A stretch of DNA of 64,000 nt. Origin: Thauera aromatica K172 (lineage in GTDB: Bacteria > Pseudomonadota > Gammaproteobacteria > Burkholderiales > Rhodocyclaceae). Every line of letters starts with the position of its first letter. The first letter of the stretch is position 1. The stretch is from contig NZ_CP028339.1 in the NCBI RefSeq assembly GCF_003030465.1, positions 744,001 through 808,000 on the forward strand, written 5' to 3'. This document shows, in pieces, positions 26,083-35,266 of the stretch. The translations under genes and the position numbers were made by a program. A model generated the notes under the pieces. It ran no database searches. It was given only the letters and a program-made list of their open reading frames with translations, and had not been told where the DNA came from.

Positions 26083-27660
26083 ATGGCCGCCGCTCCGCAC
26101 GACCTGCTGCACGCCCCGCACGCCGGCCCCAGCGGCCTGATGCGCTGGCTCACCACCACCAATCACAAGGACATCGGCACGATGTACCTGGTGTTCAGCT
26201 TCGTCATGTTCCTCTCCGGCGGGGTGATGGCGCTGACCATCCGCGCCGAGCTGTTCCAGCCCGGGCTGCAGGTGGTGCAGCCCGAGTTCTTCAACCAGCT
26301 CACCACCATGCACGGCCTGGTGATGGTGTTCGGCGCGATCATGCCGGCCTTCGTCGGCTTCGCCAACTGGCAGATCCCGCTGATGATCGGCGCTTCCGAC
26401 ATGGCCTTCGCGCGCATGAACAACTGGAGCTTCTGGCTGCTGCCGCCGGCGGCGATCCTGCTGCTCGCTTCCTTCTTCGTCCCCGGCGGGGCGACCGCCG
26501 CGGGGTGGACGCTGTACGCACCGCTGTCGGTGCAGATGGGCATGGGCATGGACCTGGCGATCTTCGCCCTCCACATCCTGGGCGTGAGCTCGATCATGGG
26601 CGCGATCAACATCGTCGTCACCGTGCTCAACATGCGCGCTCCCGGGATGACCCTGATGAAGATGCCGCTGTTCTGCTGGACGTGGCTCATCACCGCCTAC
26701 CTGCTGATCGCGGTGATGCCGGTGCTGGCCGGGGCGGTGACCATGATCCTCACCGACCGCCACTTCGGCACCCACTTCTTCAACGCCGCCGGCGGCGGCG
26801 ATCCGGTGATGTACCAGCACATCTTCTGGTTCTTCGGCCACCCCGAGGTGTACATCATGATCCTGCCGGCGTTCGGCATCATCAGCCAGATCATTCCCGC
26901 CTTCGCGAGGAAGCCGCTGTTCGGCTACGCCTCGATGGTGTACGCGACCGCCTCGATCGCGATCCTGTCGTTCGCGGTGTGGGCCCACCACATGTTCGCC
27001 ACCGGCATGCCCGCCGCCGGCCAGCTGTTCTTCATGTATGCGACGATGCTGATCGCGGTCCCCACCGGGGTGAAGGTGTTCAACTGGGTGGCGACGATGT
27101 GGCGCGGGGCGATGACGTTCGAGGCGCCGATGCTGTTCGCCACCGGCTTCATCTTCGTGTTCACGATCGGCGGCTTCACCGGGCTGATCTGCGCCATCGC
27201 GCCGATCGACATCCAGGTCCAGGACACCTACTACGTCGTCGCCCACTTCCACTACGTGCTCGTCGCCGGCAGCCTGTTCGCGCTCTTCGCCGGAGCCTAC
27301 TACTGGCTGCCGAAATGGACCGGCCACATGCCCAGCGAGGCGCTGGGCAAGCTGCACTTCTGGTGCTCGATCGTGTTCTTCAACATCACTTTCTTCCCGA
27401 TGCACTTCCTCGGCCTCGCCGGGATGCCGCGGCGCATTCCCGATTACGCCCTCCAGTTCGCCGACTTCAACGCGCTGGCCAGCGTCGGCGCCTTCGGCTT
27501 CGGCCTGTCGCAGCTGATCTTCCTCGCCGTGGTGATCAAGTGCATCCGCGGCGGCGAGCGTGCCGCCGCCCGCGCCTGGGAAGGGGCTGAAGGGCTGGAG
27601 TGGACGGTGCCTTCGCCCGCCCCCCACCACACCTTTGAGGAAGCGCCGCTCGTGCGCTGA
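26083..27660 (+). CDS. coxA: Cytochrome c oxidase subunit I
   Basis: The 525-residue catalytic subunit holds heme a and the heme a3-CuB centre and pumps protons. Motifs include TTMHGLVMVF, WFFGHPEVYIMILPAFG (CuB His and the cross-linked Tyr), WAHHMFATG (CuB His pair) and YYVVAHFHYVLV (heme His ligands). About 12 membrane helices are present. The start at 26083 has CAGGAGG eight bases before it; an ATG overlapping the coxB stop at 26032 is possible but lacks a ribosome site. Confidence 0.97.
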   Translation: MAAAPHDLLHAPHAGPSGLMRWLTTTNHKDIGTMYLVFSFVMFLSGGVMALTIRAELFQPGLQVVQPEFFNQLTTMHGLVMVFGAIMPAFVGFANWQIPLMIGASDMAFARMNNWSFWLLPPAAILLLASFFVPGGATAAGWTLYAPLSVQMGMGMDLAIFALHILGVSSIMGAINIVVTVLNMRAPGMTLMKMPLFCWTWLITAYLLIAVMPVLAGAVTMILTDRHFGTHFFNAAGGGDPVMYQHIFWFFGHPEVYIMILPAFGIISQIIPAFARKPLFGYASMVYATASIAILSFAVWAHHMFATGMPAAGQLFFMYATMLIAVPTGVKVFNWVATMWRGAMTFEAPMLFATGFIFVFTIGGFTGLICAIAPIDIQVQDTYYVVAHFHYVLVAGSLFALFAGAYYWLPKWTGHMPSEALGKLHFWCSIVFFNITFFPMHFLGLAGMPRRIPDYALQFADFNALASVGAFGFGLSQLIFLAVVIKCIRGGERAAARAWEGAEGLEWTVPSPAPHHTFEEAPLVR

Positions 27661-27665
27661 AGATC

Positions 27666-27776
27666 ATGAGCCCCAGCGACCGCAGGACCGCCAACCGCCG
27701 CACCGGCCTGATGCTCGCCGCGGTGGCTGCCGCCTTCTTCGTCCTCGTCATCCTCAAGTACAAGGTCTTCGCCTGA
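27666..27776 (+). CDS. Cytochrome oxidase small assembly protein
   Basis: A 36-residue single-span membrane protein, MSPSDRRTANRRTG followed by LMLAAVAAAFFVLVILKYK. Tiny proteins like this occupy the gap between subunit I and ctaG in betaproteobacterial oxidase operons. It starts 5 bases after coxA and its stop overlaps the ctaG start (TGATG). Confidence 0.8.
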   Translation: MSPSDRRTANRRTGLMLAAVAAAFFVLVILKYKVFA

Positions 27777-28411
27777 TGAACGCCCCCGCCCGCGATCGCC
27801 GCGCTGCCGACAACCGCCGCCTGCTGCTGCGCCTGGTGGTGTCGGCGGCGGTGATGTTCGGCTTCGGCTTCGCGCTCGTGCCGTTCTACGAACAGATCTG
27901 CGAAGTCACCGGGATCAACAATTTCCTCCGCCCCGAGGCCGAGCAGGGCGCGCGCGCGGCGGCGCGCCTGGCCGGCTCCGCGGCGGGAGGTTTTGCGGCG
28001 GAAAACTCCCAGGTCGATGTCCGCCGCCGCGTCCTCATCCAGTTCGACGCCAACCTCCACGACCTGCCGTGGCGTTTCCAGCCACTGCAGCGTTCGATCG
28101 AGGTTCATCCGGGAGAGCTGGTGCACGTCGACTACGAAGTGTCGAACCCCCGCGAGGTGGCGGTCACCGGCCAGGCCGTGCCGAGCTACGGCCCGCAGCG
28201 GGCGGCGCGCTACTTCAACAAGATGGACTGCTTTTGCTTCACCCAGCAGACCCTGGCGCCGGGCGAAGTGCGGACGATGCCGGTGGTGTTCGTCGTCGAT
28301 CCGGCGCTGCCGGAGGATATCGGGGTGATCACCCTGTCCTATACCTTCTTCATGCTCCAGGGGCGCAGCCCTTCGGCCGCGGTGAACGCGCCGGGAGGAG
28401 GGGCGACATGA
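27776..28411 (+). CDS. ctaG: Cytochrome c oxidase assembly protein CtaG (Cox11)
   Basis: The 211-residue protein has one N-terminal membrane helix (LVVSAAVMFGFGFALVPFYEQICEVTG) and a periplasmic copper-binding domain with the CFCF motif in FNKMDCFCFTQQTL. It delivers copper to the CuB site of subunit I. The start overlaps the stop of the small gene before it, and its own stop overlaps the next gene by ATGA, showing tight coupling. Confidence 0.96.
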   Translation: MNAPARDRRAADNRRLLLRLVVSAAVMFGFGFALVPFYEQICEVTGINNFLRPEAEQGARAAARLAGSAAGGFAAENSQVDVRRRVLIQFDANLHDLPWRFQPLQRSIEVHPGELVHVDYEVSNPREVAVTGQAVPSYGPQRAARYFNKMDCFCFTQQTLAPGEVRTMPVVFVVDPALPEDIGVITLSYTFFMLQGRSPSAAVNAPGGGAT

Positions 28412-28635
28412 GCGGCGGGGAGGCACCGCCGCCGCGCCGCGCCGGGTTCTGGGCGACGTTGCGCGCGGTGCTGTGGTCCTTCGCCGGCATCCGCAAGCGC
28501 CGCGCCTGGGACGAGGACGCGGTGCGGCTCGACCCCAGGGCGGTGGTCGTCGCTGGGGTGGTGGCGGGGCTGGCCTTCGTCCTCGGCCTGGTGGCGATCG
28601 TGCAGTGGGTGCTTGCGCGCGCCGGAGCCGCGTAG
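28408..28635 (+). CDS. DUF2970 small membrane protein
   Basis: A 75-residue protein with GFWATLRAVLWSFAGIRKRRAWDEDAVRLDP, the DUF2970 signature, and a C-terminal membrane helix (VVVAGVVAGLAFVLGLVAIVQWVL). The family is found in cytochrome oxidase operons of betaproteobacteria; its role is unknown. GGGAGGAG precedes the ATG. Confidence 0.85.
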   Translation: MSGGEAPPPRRAGFWATLRAVLWSFAGIRKRRAWDEDAVRLDPRAVVVAGVVAGLAFVLGLVAIVQWVLARAGAA

Positions 28636-28703
28636 GCGGTGCTGCGGGGCGGACAGGCTGGCGGGGCCGACAGGGAAACGGGGAACGCAACGGAGAGCAG
28701 ACC

Positions 28704-29579
28704 ATGAACCAGGCTTCCAGCATCCATTCGGCGGAGCGCTATTTCGTTCCCGCGCCGTCGAAGTATCCGATCATCGGCGCACTCGCGCTGCTGCTGTTCG
28801 GCGCCGGCGCGGCGCTATGGCTGAACCGGGCGCCGTCCGGGCCGTGGCTGTTCTTCGGCGGCGTCGCCGTCCTCGTCTACATGCTGTTCGGCTGGTTCGG
28901 GCAGGTCGTGCGCGAGTCCGAATCCGGCCTTTACGGCCGGCGGGTGGGGCGCTCCTTCCGCTGGTCGATGGGCTGGTTCATCTTTTCCGAAGTGATGTTC
29001 TTCGCCGCCTTCTTCGGCGCCCTGTTCTATGCCCGCGTGCTCGCCGTGCCCTGGCTCGCGGCGGGTGCCAACGAGGCCTTGCTGTGGCCCGGCTTCACCG
29101 CCGCCTGGCCCACCGTCGGGCCCTACCTGCCCAGCGGCGCCGACCCCTTCACGCCGATGGGGGCCTGGGGCATTCCCGCGCTCAACACCCTGATCCTGCT
29201 CAGCTCGGGCGCCACCCTGACGTGGGCGCACCATGGCCTGCTGCAGGCGCGGCGCGGCCAGCTCAAGCTCGGGCTGGCGCTGACCATCGCCCTCGGCCTG
29301 CTGTTCATCGGCCTGCAGGCCTACGAGTACGGCCACGCCTGGACCGAGCTCGGGCTGCGGCTCAACAGCGGCATCTACGGCGCCACCTTCTACCTGCTCA
29401 CCGGCTTTCACGGGCTGCACGTGACGATCGGCGTGCTGATGCTGATCGTGATGCTGGTGCGCGCGTTTGCCGGGCATTTCAGCCCCGAGCGCCACTTCGG
29501 CTTCGAGGCCGCGGCCTGGTACTGGCATTTCGTCGACGTCGTGTGGCTGATCCTGTTCGTCGTCGTGTATTGGCTGTGA
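28704..29579 (+). CDS. coxC: Cytochrome c oxidase subunit III
   Basis: The 291-residue subunit has seven membrane helices, with RRVGRSFRWSMGWFIFSEVMFFAAFFGALFYAR, TWAHHGLL and the C-terminal FHGLHVTIGVLMLIVML ... AAWYWHFVDVVWLILFVVVYW. It stabilises the catalytic core and its proton uptake. GGAGAG precedes the ATG. Confidence 0.96.
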   Translation: MNQASSIHSAERYFVPAPSKYPIIGALALLLFGAGAALWLNRAPSGPWLFFGGVAVLVYMLFGWFGQVVRESESGLYGRRVGRSFRWSMGWFIFSEVMFFAAFFGALFYARVLAVPWLAAGANEALLWPGFTAAWPTVGPYLPSGADPFTPMGAWGIPALNTLILLSSGATLTWAHHGLLQARRGQLKLGLALTIALGLLFIGLQAYEYGHAWTELGLRLNSGIYGATFYLLTGFHGLHVTIGVLMLIVMLVRAFAGHFSPERHFGFEAAAWYWHFVDVVWLILFVVVYWL

Positions 29580-29610
29580 GCGGCTTGTGATCGGGCACAG
29601 GAGCACATCG

Positions 29611-30552
29611 ATGTCGACGCCGGGCACCTGCGGACTGCCGTCCGGGAGCCTGGCGGAGCGGCGGGGAGGGCTGAGGCCCGTGGGGCAGGGCGAGAGGCGG
29701 GCCCGGCTGCGCCACGGCCTCGCCCTGCTGGCGGGGGTGGCGATGGTCACGCTCACCGTCGCACTCGGCAACTGGCAGCTGCGGCGCGCGCAGGACAAGG
29801 CCGGGCTGCAGGCCGCGCTCGATGCCGCCGCGCAGGGTCCGGTGCGGAGCGCTCCGGCCGCCGCGGCGCTCGCCGCCGCTCCCGCAGACCCCGGCCTGCG
29901 CCCCGGGCAGCGCCTGCGGCTGGAAGGCGAATGGCTGGTGTCGGCCACCGTGTTCCTCGACAACCGCACCCACCAGGGCCGTGCCGGCTACCACGTGCTG
30001 ACGCCGCTGCGCCTGGCCGACGGCTCGGGCGTGGTGCTGGTCGATCGCGGCTGGGTGGCGGCCGGCGCCGACCGTGGCGAGCTGCCCGAAGTGGCGCTCG
30101 CCGCCGGGCGCGCGGTGGTGGAAGGACGCCTGCATCTGCCCGAGGCTTCGCCTTTCACTCTGGCGCGGGGCGGAGCGGAGGTGGACGGACCTGATGGGGG
30201 CGGACCTGAGGTGGATGGACAGGACGCCGGCGGGCGGCGGTGGCAGGTGCTCGATCCGGCGCGCCTCGGCAGGCAGCCCGGGATCGGCCTGCCGCCGTGC
30301 ACCGGCGCCCCGGTGGCGGCAGCGGGAGCGGGCTGCGTCGCGCCGTGGATCGTGTTGCAGACTTCGCCTGTCGCCGACGGCCTGGTGCGCGACTGGCCGC
30401 TGCCCGCGGCCGGCATCGAACGCCATCGCGGCTACGCTTTCCAGTGGTATGCCCTGGCGGCGCTCGCCGCCGTCCTGACCGCCGGCTACGCCCGGCGCCT
30501 GATCTTGCGGAGACGCCATGAGCAGCCCGACTCTCGCCGCGCCGGACGCTGA
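29611..30552 (+). CDS. SURF1-family oxidase assembly protein
   Basis: The 313-residue protein has two membrane helices, one near the N-terminus (GLALLAGVAMVTLTVALGNWQLRRA) and one at the end (YAFQWYALAALAAVLTAGYA), enclosing a periplasmic domain with FLDNRTHQGRAGYHVLTPLRL, the SURF1 signature. It helps insert heme a. An acidic Gly-rich insert (about 190-210, EVDGPDGGGPEVDG) is unusual. The start at 29611 has AGGAG; a GTG at 29587 is less likely. It overlaps the next gene by 35 bases. Confidence 0.88.
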   Translation: MSTPGTCGLPSGSLAERRGGLRPVGQGERRARLRHGLALLAGVAMVTLTVALGNWQLRRAQDKAGLQAALDAAAQGPVRSAPAAAALAAAPADPGLRPGQRLRLEGEWLVSATVFLDNRTHQGRAGYHVLTPLRLADGSGVVLVDRGWVAAGADRGELPEVALAAGRAVVEGRLHLPEASPFTLARGGAEVDGPDGGGPEVDGQDAGGRRWQVLDPARLGRQPGIGLPPCTGAPVAAAGAGCVAPWIVLQTSPVADGLVRDWPLPAAGIERHRGYAFQWYALAALAAVLTAGYARRLILRRRHEQPDSRRAGR

Positions 30553-31204
30553 ACCGGTGCCCCCGCTGCCGCCCGCCGCGCACCGCCGGGCGCGCCGCAC
30601 GCTGCTGCTGCTCGCCGCGGTCTGCGTGCTGCCGGTGCTCGCTTCCTACCTGATGTTCTACCTGTGGCCGCCGCAGGGGCGGGTGAACCACGGCACCCTG
30701 CTCGAACCCGTACCCTTGCCCGCCACCGTCCTCGACGGTGCCGGCGGGCAGCCGGCGCTGGCGCGGGCCGAACTGGAAGGGCGGTGGACGCTGCTCATCA
30801 CCGCCCCCGCGGCCTGCGACGCCGCCTGCACCCGCGCGCTCTACGTGATGCGCCAGGCGCGCCTCGCCCAGGCCCGGGAGATGGCGCGCGTCGGCCGGGT
30901 GTGGCTGATCACCGACGGCGGCGCGCCCGCCGCCGAAGCGCTCTCCAGCGCCGCGGCCGGTACGTCGCCCGGTGCCTCGCCTGCCGACGGGCTGCGCCTC
31001 GCCCGCGCCGATGCCGCCTGGCTCGATGCGCTGGCCCCGGCGACACCGGGCACGATCTACCTGATCGATCCGCTCGGGCAGCGGATGATGCGTTTCGACG
31101 ACACCTCCGGACGCACGGCTGCGGCGCAGGCGTTGAGCCGCGACCTGCAGCGCCTGCTCAAATACTCCGGGCTCGGCCGCACCCCGCCGGGAGGGCGGCC
31201 GTGA
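30518..31204 (+). CDS. Membrane-anchored SCO/SenC-like oxidase accessory protein
   Basis: The 228-residue protein has one membrane helix ([21 protein letters not shown]) and a thioredoxin-like periplasmic part ([28 protein letters not shown], then [17 protein letters not shown]). The two Cys residues in CDAAC correspond to the CxxxC copper site of Sco proteins. It lacks other Sco landmarks, and a true sco gene lies downstream, so it may be a divergent thiol/copper chaperone. Its stop overlaps the GTG start of ctaA. Confidence 0.75.
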   Translation: MSSPTLAAPDAEPVPPLPPAAHRRARRTLLLLAAVCVLPVLASYLMFYLWPPQGRVNHGTLLEPVPLPATVLDGAGGQPALARAELEGRWTLLITAPAACDAACTRALYVMRQARLAQAREMARVGRVWLITDGGAPAAEALSSAAAGTSPGASPADGLRLARADAAWLDALAPATPGTIYLIDPLGQRMMRFDDTSGRTAAAQALSRDLQRLLKYSGLGRTPPGGRP

Positions 31205-32409
31205 GCGCCGGCGCCGGTTTGCCGCCGTGCCGTGCGCCTGCTGTCGTGCAGCCTCTGGCGCCGCCTCTCGCGCAGCCCCTTGCGCCAGCGCAGGAAGGCC
31301 GCGGTGCCCTCGCGCTCTACCGCGGGCTGGTGCTGGCGGCGCTGGCGCTGACCTTCGTCGTCGTCGTCTTCGGCGCCTACGTTCGCCTGGCCGATGCCGG
31401 CCTCGGCTGCCCGGACTGGCCGGGCTGCTACGGCACCCCCAGTCCGGCGCATGCCGCAGAGGCGATCCGCGACGCCCAGGCCGCCGCACCGGAGGGGCCG
31501 GTGAGCCTGTCCAAGGCGTGGAAGGAGATGATCCACCGCTATCTCGCCGCCAGCCTCGGCCTGCTGATCGTCGCCGTCGCCGCGCTCGCCTGGCGCCTGC
31601 GCGCCAGTCCGCGCGCCGCTCCTGCAGTGGCCTTCGCCCTGCTCGGGGTGGTGCTGTTCCAGGGTCTGTTGGGCAAATGGACGGTGACCCTGCTGCTCAA
31701 GCCGGCGATCGTCACCGCCCACCTGCTCGGCGGGCTGACGACGCTGGCGCTGCTGGCGTGGCTCACCCTGCGCGCCTGCGCGGCGCTGCAGATCGGCGCC
31801 GTCGCGTCCGCGGGGGCGCGCTCGTCGCGCTGGTCGCGCACGGCCGCAGCGGGGCGGGCCGGACGGCTGCGCACCGGGGCCCGCCTCGCGTTCGTCCTGC
31901 TCGTCCTCCAGATCGCCCTCGGGGGCTGGACCAGCACCAACTACGCCGCCCTCGCGTGCGCCGATTTTCCCACCTGCCACGGCAGCTTCGCGCCTGCGGC
32001 GGATTATGCCAACGCCTTTCACGTCGTCCGCGAGCTGGGGATGACGGCCGAGGGCGAGCTGCTGTCGAACGCCGCACTCACCGCGATTCACTGGTCGCAC
32101 CGGCTCGGTGCGCTCGCTGCCGGCAGTGCGCTCGCCGTGCTCGGCGCGGCGCTGTGCCGGCGCCGTGCCACCGTCGACCTGGGGGCAGCGTTGCTCGCCG
32201 CGCTTGCGCTGCAGCTCGGCCTGGGCATCGCCAACGTGCTGCTGTCGCTGCCTCTGGCATTGGCTGCGGCGCACAATGCCGGCGCGGCGCTGATGCTGGG
32301 GGTGATGGTGTGGATCGTGTTCCGGCTCGGCACTCCGCGCCCGCTGCCGGTCGCCGGGGCACGGGGTGGGGCCACCGCGCCGCAGACGATCGAGGAGGAA
32401 AGAGAATGA
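31201..32409 (+). CDS. ctaA: Heme A synthase (COX15/CtaA)
   Basis: The 402-residue membrane protein oxidises heme O to heme A. It has eight helices in two related halves, with [19 protein letters not shown] and its second-half counterpart [16 protein letters not shown], and conserved His in [28 protein letters not shown] and [13 protein letters not shown] start at 31201 overlaps the previous stop (GTGA) behind GGGAGGG. It precedes ctaB by ATGA overlap. Confidence 0.93.
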   Translation: MSAGAGLPPCRAPAVVQPLAPPLAQPLAPAQEGRGALALYRGLVLAALALTFVVVVFGAYVRLADAGLGCPDWPGCYGTPSPAHAAEAIRDAQAAAPEGPVSLSKAWKEMIHRYLAASLGLLIVAVAALAWRLRASPRAAPAVAFALLGVVLFQGLLGKWTVTLLLKPAIVTAHLLGGLTTLALLAWLTLRACAALQIGAVASAGARSSRWSRTAAAGRAGRLRTGARLAFVLLVLQIALGGWTSTNYAALACADFPTCHGSFAPAADYANAFHVVRELGMTAEGELLSNAALTAIHWSHRLGALAAGSALAVLGAALCRRRATVDLGAALLAALALQLGLGIANVLLSLPLALAAAHNAGAALMLGVMVWIVFRLGTPRPLPVAGARGGATAPQTIEEERE

Positions 32410-33302
32410 AAACGTTCGCCCTGGACGCCGCCCGCGCCAATCGTCTGCGCGCCTTCTACGCGCTGACCAAGCCGCGGGTGAATACCCTGATCGTGTTCTG
32501 CGCGGTGATCGGCATGTTCCTCGCCGTGCCCGCGGGCCTGCCCGATGCGCTCACCGTGTTCGCCGCCACCGTCGGCATCGCCTGCGTCGCCGGGGCGGCG
32601 GCGGCGATGAACTGCCTCCTCGAACAGCAGCTCGATGCCCGCATGACGCGCACCCGCGCCCGCCCGCTGCCGCGCGGCGAGCTGGCGCCGGGCGAGGCGC
32701 TGGCCTTTGCCGGCGTGCTCGGTGGCTGCGGCCTGACGGTGCTGCACCAGGCCGTCAATCCGCTGACGATGTGGCTGACGCTGGCCACCTTCGTCGGCTA
32801 CGCGGTGGTGTATACGGCGTTCCTGAAGCCGCGCACGCCTCAGAACATCGTCATCGGCGGGGCGGCCGGGGCGATGCCGCCGGTGCTCGGCTGGGCGGCG
32901 GTGGCGGGGGAAGTCCCGGCCGATGCGCTGCTGCTGTTCCTGATCATCTTCGCGTGGACCCCGCCGCACTTCTGGGCGCTGGCGCTGTACCGCAGCGCCG
33001 ACTACGCCCGCGCCGGCCTGCCGATGCTGCCGGTGACCCACGGTGCGGCGTTCACCCGGCTGTCGGTGCTGCTGTATACGCTGATCCTGTTCGGCGTCAC
33101 CCTGCTGCCGTTCGCCACCCGGATGAGCGGCGCGCTCTACCTGGGAGTGGCGCTGGTGCTGGGCGCGGAGTTCATCCGCCGCGCCTGGCAGCTGTACCGC
33201 GACTACAGCGACGGGCGGGCGCGGCGCACCTTCCGCTTCTCGATCACCTACCTGTTCGGCCTGTTCGCCGCGCTGCTGGTCGACCACTACCTGCGGTGGT
33301 GA
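32406..33302 (+). CDS. ctaB: Protoheme IX farnesyltransferase (heme O synthase)
   Basis: The 298-residue UbiA-type prenyltransferase adds farnesyl to heme B. Motifs: [43 protein letters not shown] (Asp-rich site) and [16 protein letters not shown]. Nine membrane helices are expected. It starts inside the ctaA stop. Confidence 0.95.
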   Translation: MKTFALDAARANRLRAFYALTKPRVNTLIVFCAVIGMFLAVPAGLPDALTVFAATVGIACVAGAAAAMNCLLEQQLDARMTRTRARPLPRGELAPGEALAFAGVLGGCGLTVLHQAVNPLTMWLTLATFVGYAVVYTAFLKPRTPQNIVIGGAAGAMPPVLGWAAVAGEVPADALLLFLIIFAWTPPHFWALALYRSADYARAGLPMLPVTHGAAFTRLSVLLYTLILFGVTLLPFATRMSGALYLGVALVLGAEFIRRAWQLYRDYSDGRARRTFRFSITYLFGLFAALLVDHYLRW

Positions 33303-33448
33303 GTGCGCGCGCGAGGGGGCACGGCAAGGGCTGGCACCGTTGGGATGGCAGGGCAAGGGCTGCGGCACGCTGTCGCAGCGGGTTCCGGCCGGGGCGGCAA
33401 AGGGCTACCATCGAACGATTGTCGAATCGCGATAGAACAGGTCCTGCC

Positions 33449-34087
33449 ATGGGTTTCAGCGCTACATCCTCCGCCACCGCCACCCTCTATCCACGCCTTC
33501 TGCGCCGGTTGCGCGCGGCTGCGCTCGGGCTGCTCGCGCTCGGCGCGCTCGCCGCCTGCACGCCGCCCGAACCGGTGTTCCGCAGCACCGACATCAGCGG
33601 CGCCGACTACGGCAAAGGCTTCACCCTCACCGACCACCACGGCCAGGTGCGCAGCCTGGCCGATTTCCGCGGCAAGGTCGTGACCCTCTTTTTCGGCTAT
33701 ACCCAGTGCCCGGATGTCTGCCCCACCGCGCTGTCGGGGATGAGCGAGGTCATCGGCCGCCTCGGCGCCGACGGCGAGCGCGTGCAGGTGGTCTTCGTCA
33801 CCGTCGACCCCGAGCGCGACACCCCCGCGCTGCTCGCCGAATACGTGCCGCTGTTCGATCCGCGCTTTCTCGGCCTCACCGGCAGCCCCGAGGAAATCGC
33901 CGCGGTGGCGAAGGAATTCCGCGTCTTCTACCGCAAGAGCGGCGATCTCGAAGGCCATTACACCGTCGACCACTCGGCCGGAACCTACGTCTTCGACCCC
34001 CAGGGCCGGCTGCGCCTGTACCTGCGCCACGGCGAAACCGCGGAAACGGTGGTCGCCGACATCCAGGCGCTGCTCGACGGCAAGTAG
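33449..34087 (+). CDS. Sco1/SenC copper chaperone lipoprotein
   Basis: The 212-residue protein has a lipoprotein signal (LGLLALGALAAC), a thioredoxin fold, the copper motif FGYTQCPDVCPTALSGM and the distal His in YTVDHSAGTYVFD. It loads the CuA site of subunit II. It is separated from ctaB by 146 bases and may have its own promoter. A 24-base perfect hairpin follows its stop. Confidence 0.94.
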   Translation: MGFSATSSATATLYPRLLRRLRAAALGLLALGALAACTPPEPVFRSTDISGADYGKGFTLTDHHGQVRSLADFRGKVVTLFFGYTQCPDVCPTALSGMSEVIGRLGADGERVQVVFVTVDPERDTPALLAEYVPLFDPRFLGLTGSPEEIAAVAKEFRVFYRKSGDLEGHYTVDHSAGTYVFDPQGRLRLYLRHGETAETVVADIQALLDGK

Positions 34088-34089
34088 GC

Positions 34090-34113
34090 GCCGGAGCGGG
34101 CGCCCGCTCCGGC
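34090..34113. terminator. Perfect hairpin terminating the oxidase operon and rpoH
   Basis: GCCGGAGCGGG and CCCGCTCCGGC form an 11-bp perfect stem between convergent genes, followed by TTGT on the plus strand. Confidence 0.75.
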
Positions 34114-34143
34114 TTGTCGAGACTGTGCGGGAGGCGCTTCGGG

Positions 34144-34995
34144 TTACGCCACCGCGGCGAGCATGCCGCGCATCTTCTGCATCGCCTTGGCTTCGATCTG
34201 GCGGATGCGCTCGGCCGACACGCCGTATTCGGCCGCCAGCTCGTGCAGGGTGGCGCCGCCGTCTTCGGTGAGCCAGCGGCGCTGGACGATGGCGCGGCTG
34301 CGTTCGTCGAGCCCGGCTAGCGCGCTCTTCAGGCCGCGGTCCTGGAGGTGGGCGAGCTGGGCCTGTTCGAGCACTTCGGACGGTTCGGCGTGGGGGTCGG
34401 GCAGATAGGCGATGGGGGCGAAACGTTCGTCCTCGTCGTCGCTGCCGGCGTCGAGTGGAATGTCGCGCCCGCCGAGGCGGGTTTCCATTTCCACCACTTC
34501 CTCGGGCTTGACTCCGAGCTGGGTGGCGATGGCGTCGACTTCGCCGGGGTTGAGCGTGCTGCTGTCGCGCTTCAGGCTGCGCAGGTTGAAGAACAGCTTG
34601 CGCTGGGCCTTGGTGGTGGCGATCTTCACCAGGCGCCAGTTCTTGAGGATGTATTCGTGGATCTCGGCCTTGATCCAGTGGATCGCGAACGACACCAAGC
34701 GCACGCCGCGCGCCGGGTCGAAGCGCTTGACCGCCTTCATCAGGCCGACGTTGCCTTCCTGGATCAGGTCGGCGTGGGGCAGGCCGTAGCCCAGGTAGCC
34801 GCGGGCGATGGCCACGACCACGCGCAGGTGCGACATCACCAGCTGGCGTGCGGCTTCTACATCGGCTTCTTCGCGCAAGCGCGTCGCCAGTTCCACTTCC
34901 TGCTGCTCGCTGAGCATCGGCATCCGGTTTACGGTCTGGATGTACTGGTCCAGGCTGCCGGCGGCGGGAACGGGAAACGTCAGGGCTTGGGACAT
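34144..34995 (-). CDS. rpoH: RNA polymerase sigma-32 (heat shock) factor
   Basis: The 283-residue sigma factor has region 1.2/2 (YIQTVNRMPMLSEQQE, LRVVVAIARGYLGYGLPHADLIQEGNVGLMKAVKRFDPARGVRLVSFAIHWIKAEIHEYILKNWRLV), the RpoH box (TTKAQRKLFFNLRSLK) and region 4 (TLHELAAEYGVSAERIRQIEAKAMQKMR). It directs transcription of chaperone and protease genes. A perfect CIRCE operator lies 29 bases upstream of the ATG, so HrcA probably represses it, a coupling of the two heat-shock systems reported for betaproteobacteria. GGAGGA is the ribosome site. Confidence 0.97.
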   Translation of the reverse strand: MSQALTFPVPAAGSLDQYIQTVNRMPMLSEQQEVELATRLREEADVEAARQLVMSHLRVVVAIARGYLGYGLPHADLIQEGNVGLMKAVKRFDPARGVRLVSFAIHWIKAEIHEYILKNWRLVKIATTKAQRKLFFNLRSLKRDSSTLNPGEVDAIATQLGVKPEEVVEMETRLGGRDIPLDAGSDDEDERFAPIAYLPDPHAEPSEVLEQAQLAHLQDRGLKSALAGLDERSRAIVQRRWLTEDGGATLHELAAEYGVSAERIRQIEAKAMQKMRGMLAAVA

Positions 34996-35023
34996 GGGTT
35001 CGATTCCTCCTCTCGGGTAAATA

Positions 35024-35050
35024 TTAGCACTCGCGGCGTGGGAGTGCTAA
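35024..35050 (-). promoter_or_regulatory. CIRCE operator (HrcA binding site)
   Basis: TTAGCACTC (35024-35032), nine spacer bases, GAGTGCTAA (35042-35050): an exact match to the CIRCE consensus. It sits between the rpoH promoter region and its ATG, where bound HrcA would block transcription. Confidence 0.95.
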
Positions 35051-35266
35051 GAGGGGGATGAGTTCCGGGGGAGACGTAGCGCGCCACCGCTTGCCCGGGT
35101 GTTCTGTTGCACGCCTGCAACAAGAATCCCCGGAATGTGGCGTTTCGGTGCGCTCGGGCTTGCAAGGGTGACGGGCGGTTTGCAGAATCGTTGCAACTTC
35201 TCGCCAGAGAGGTGAGTAGGGCCGAGGCGAACGCCTGGGTCTCAACTTCAATTTGAGGAGAAACAC

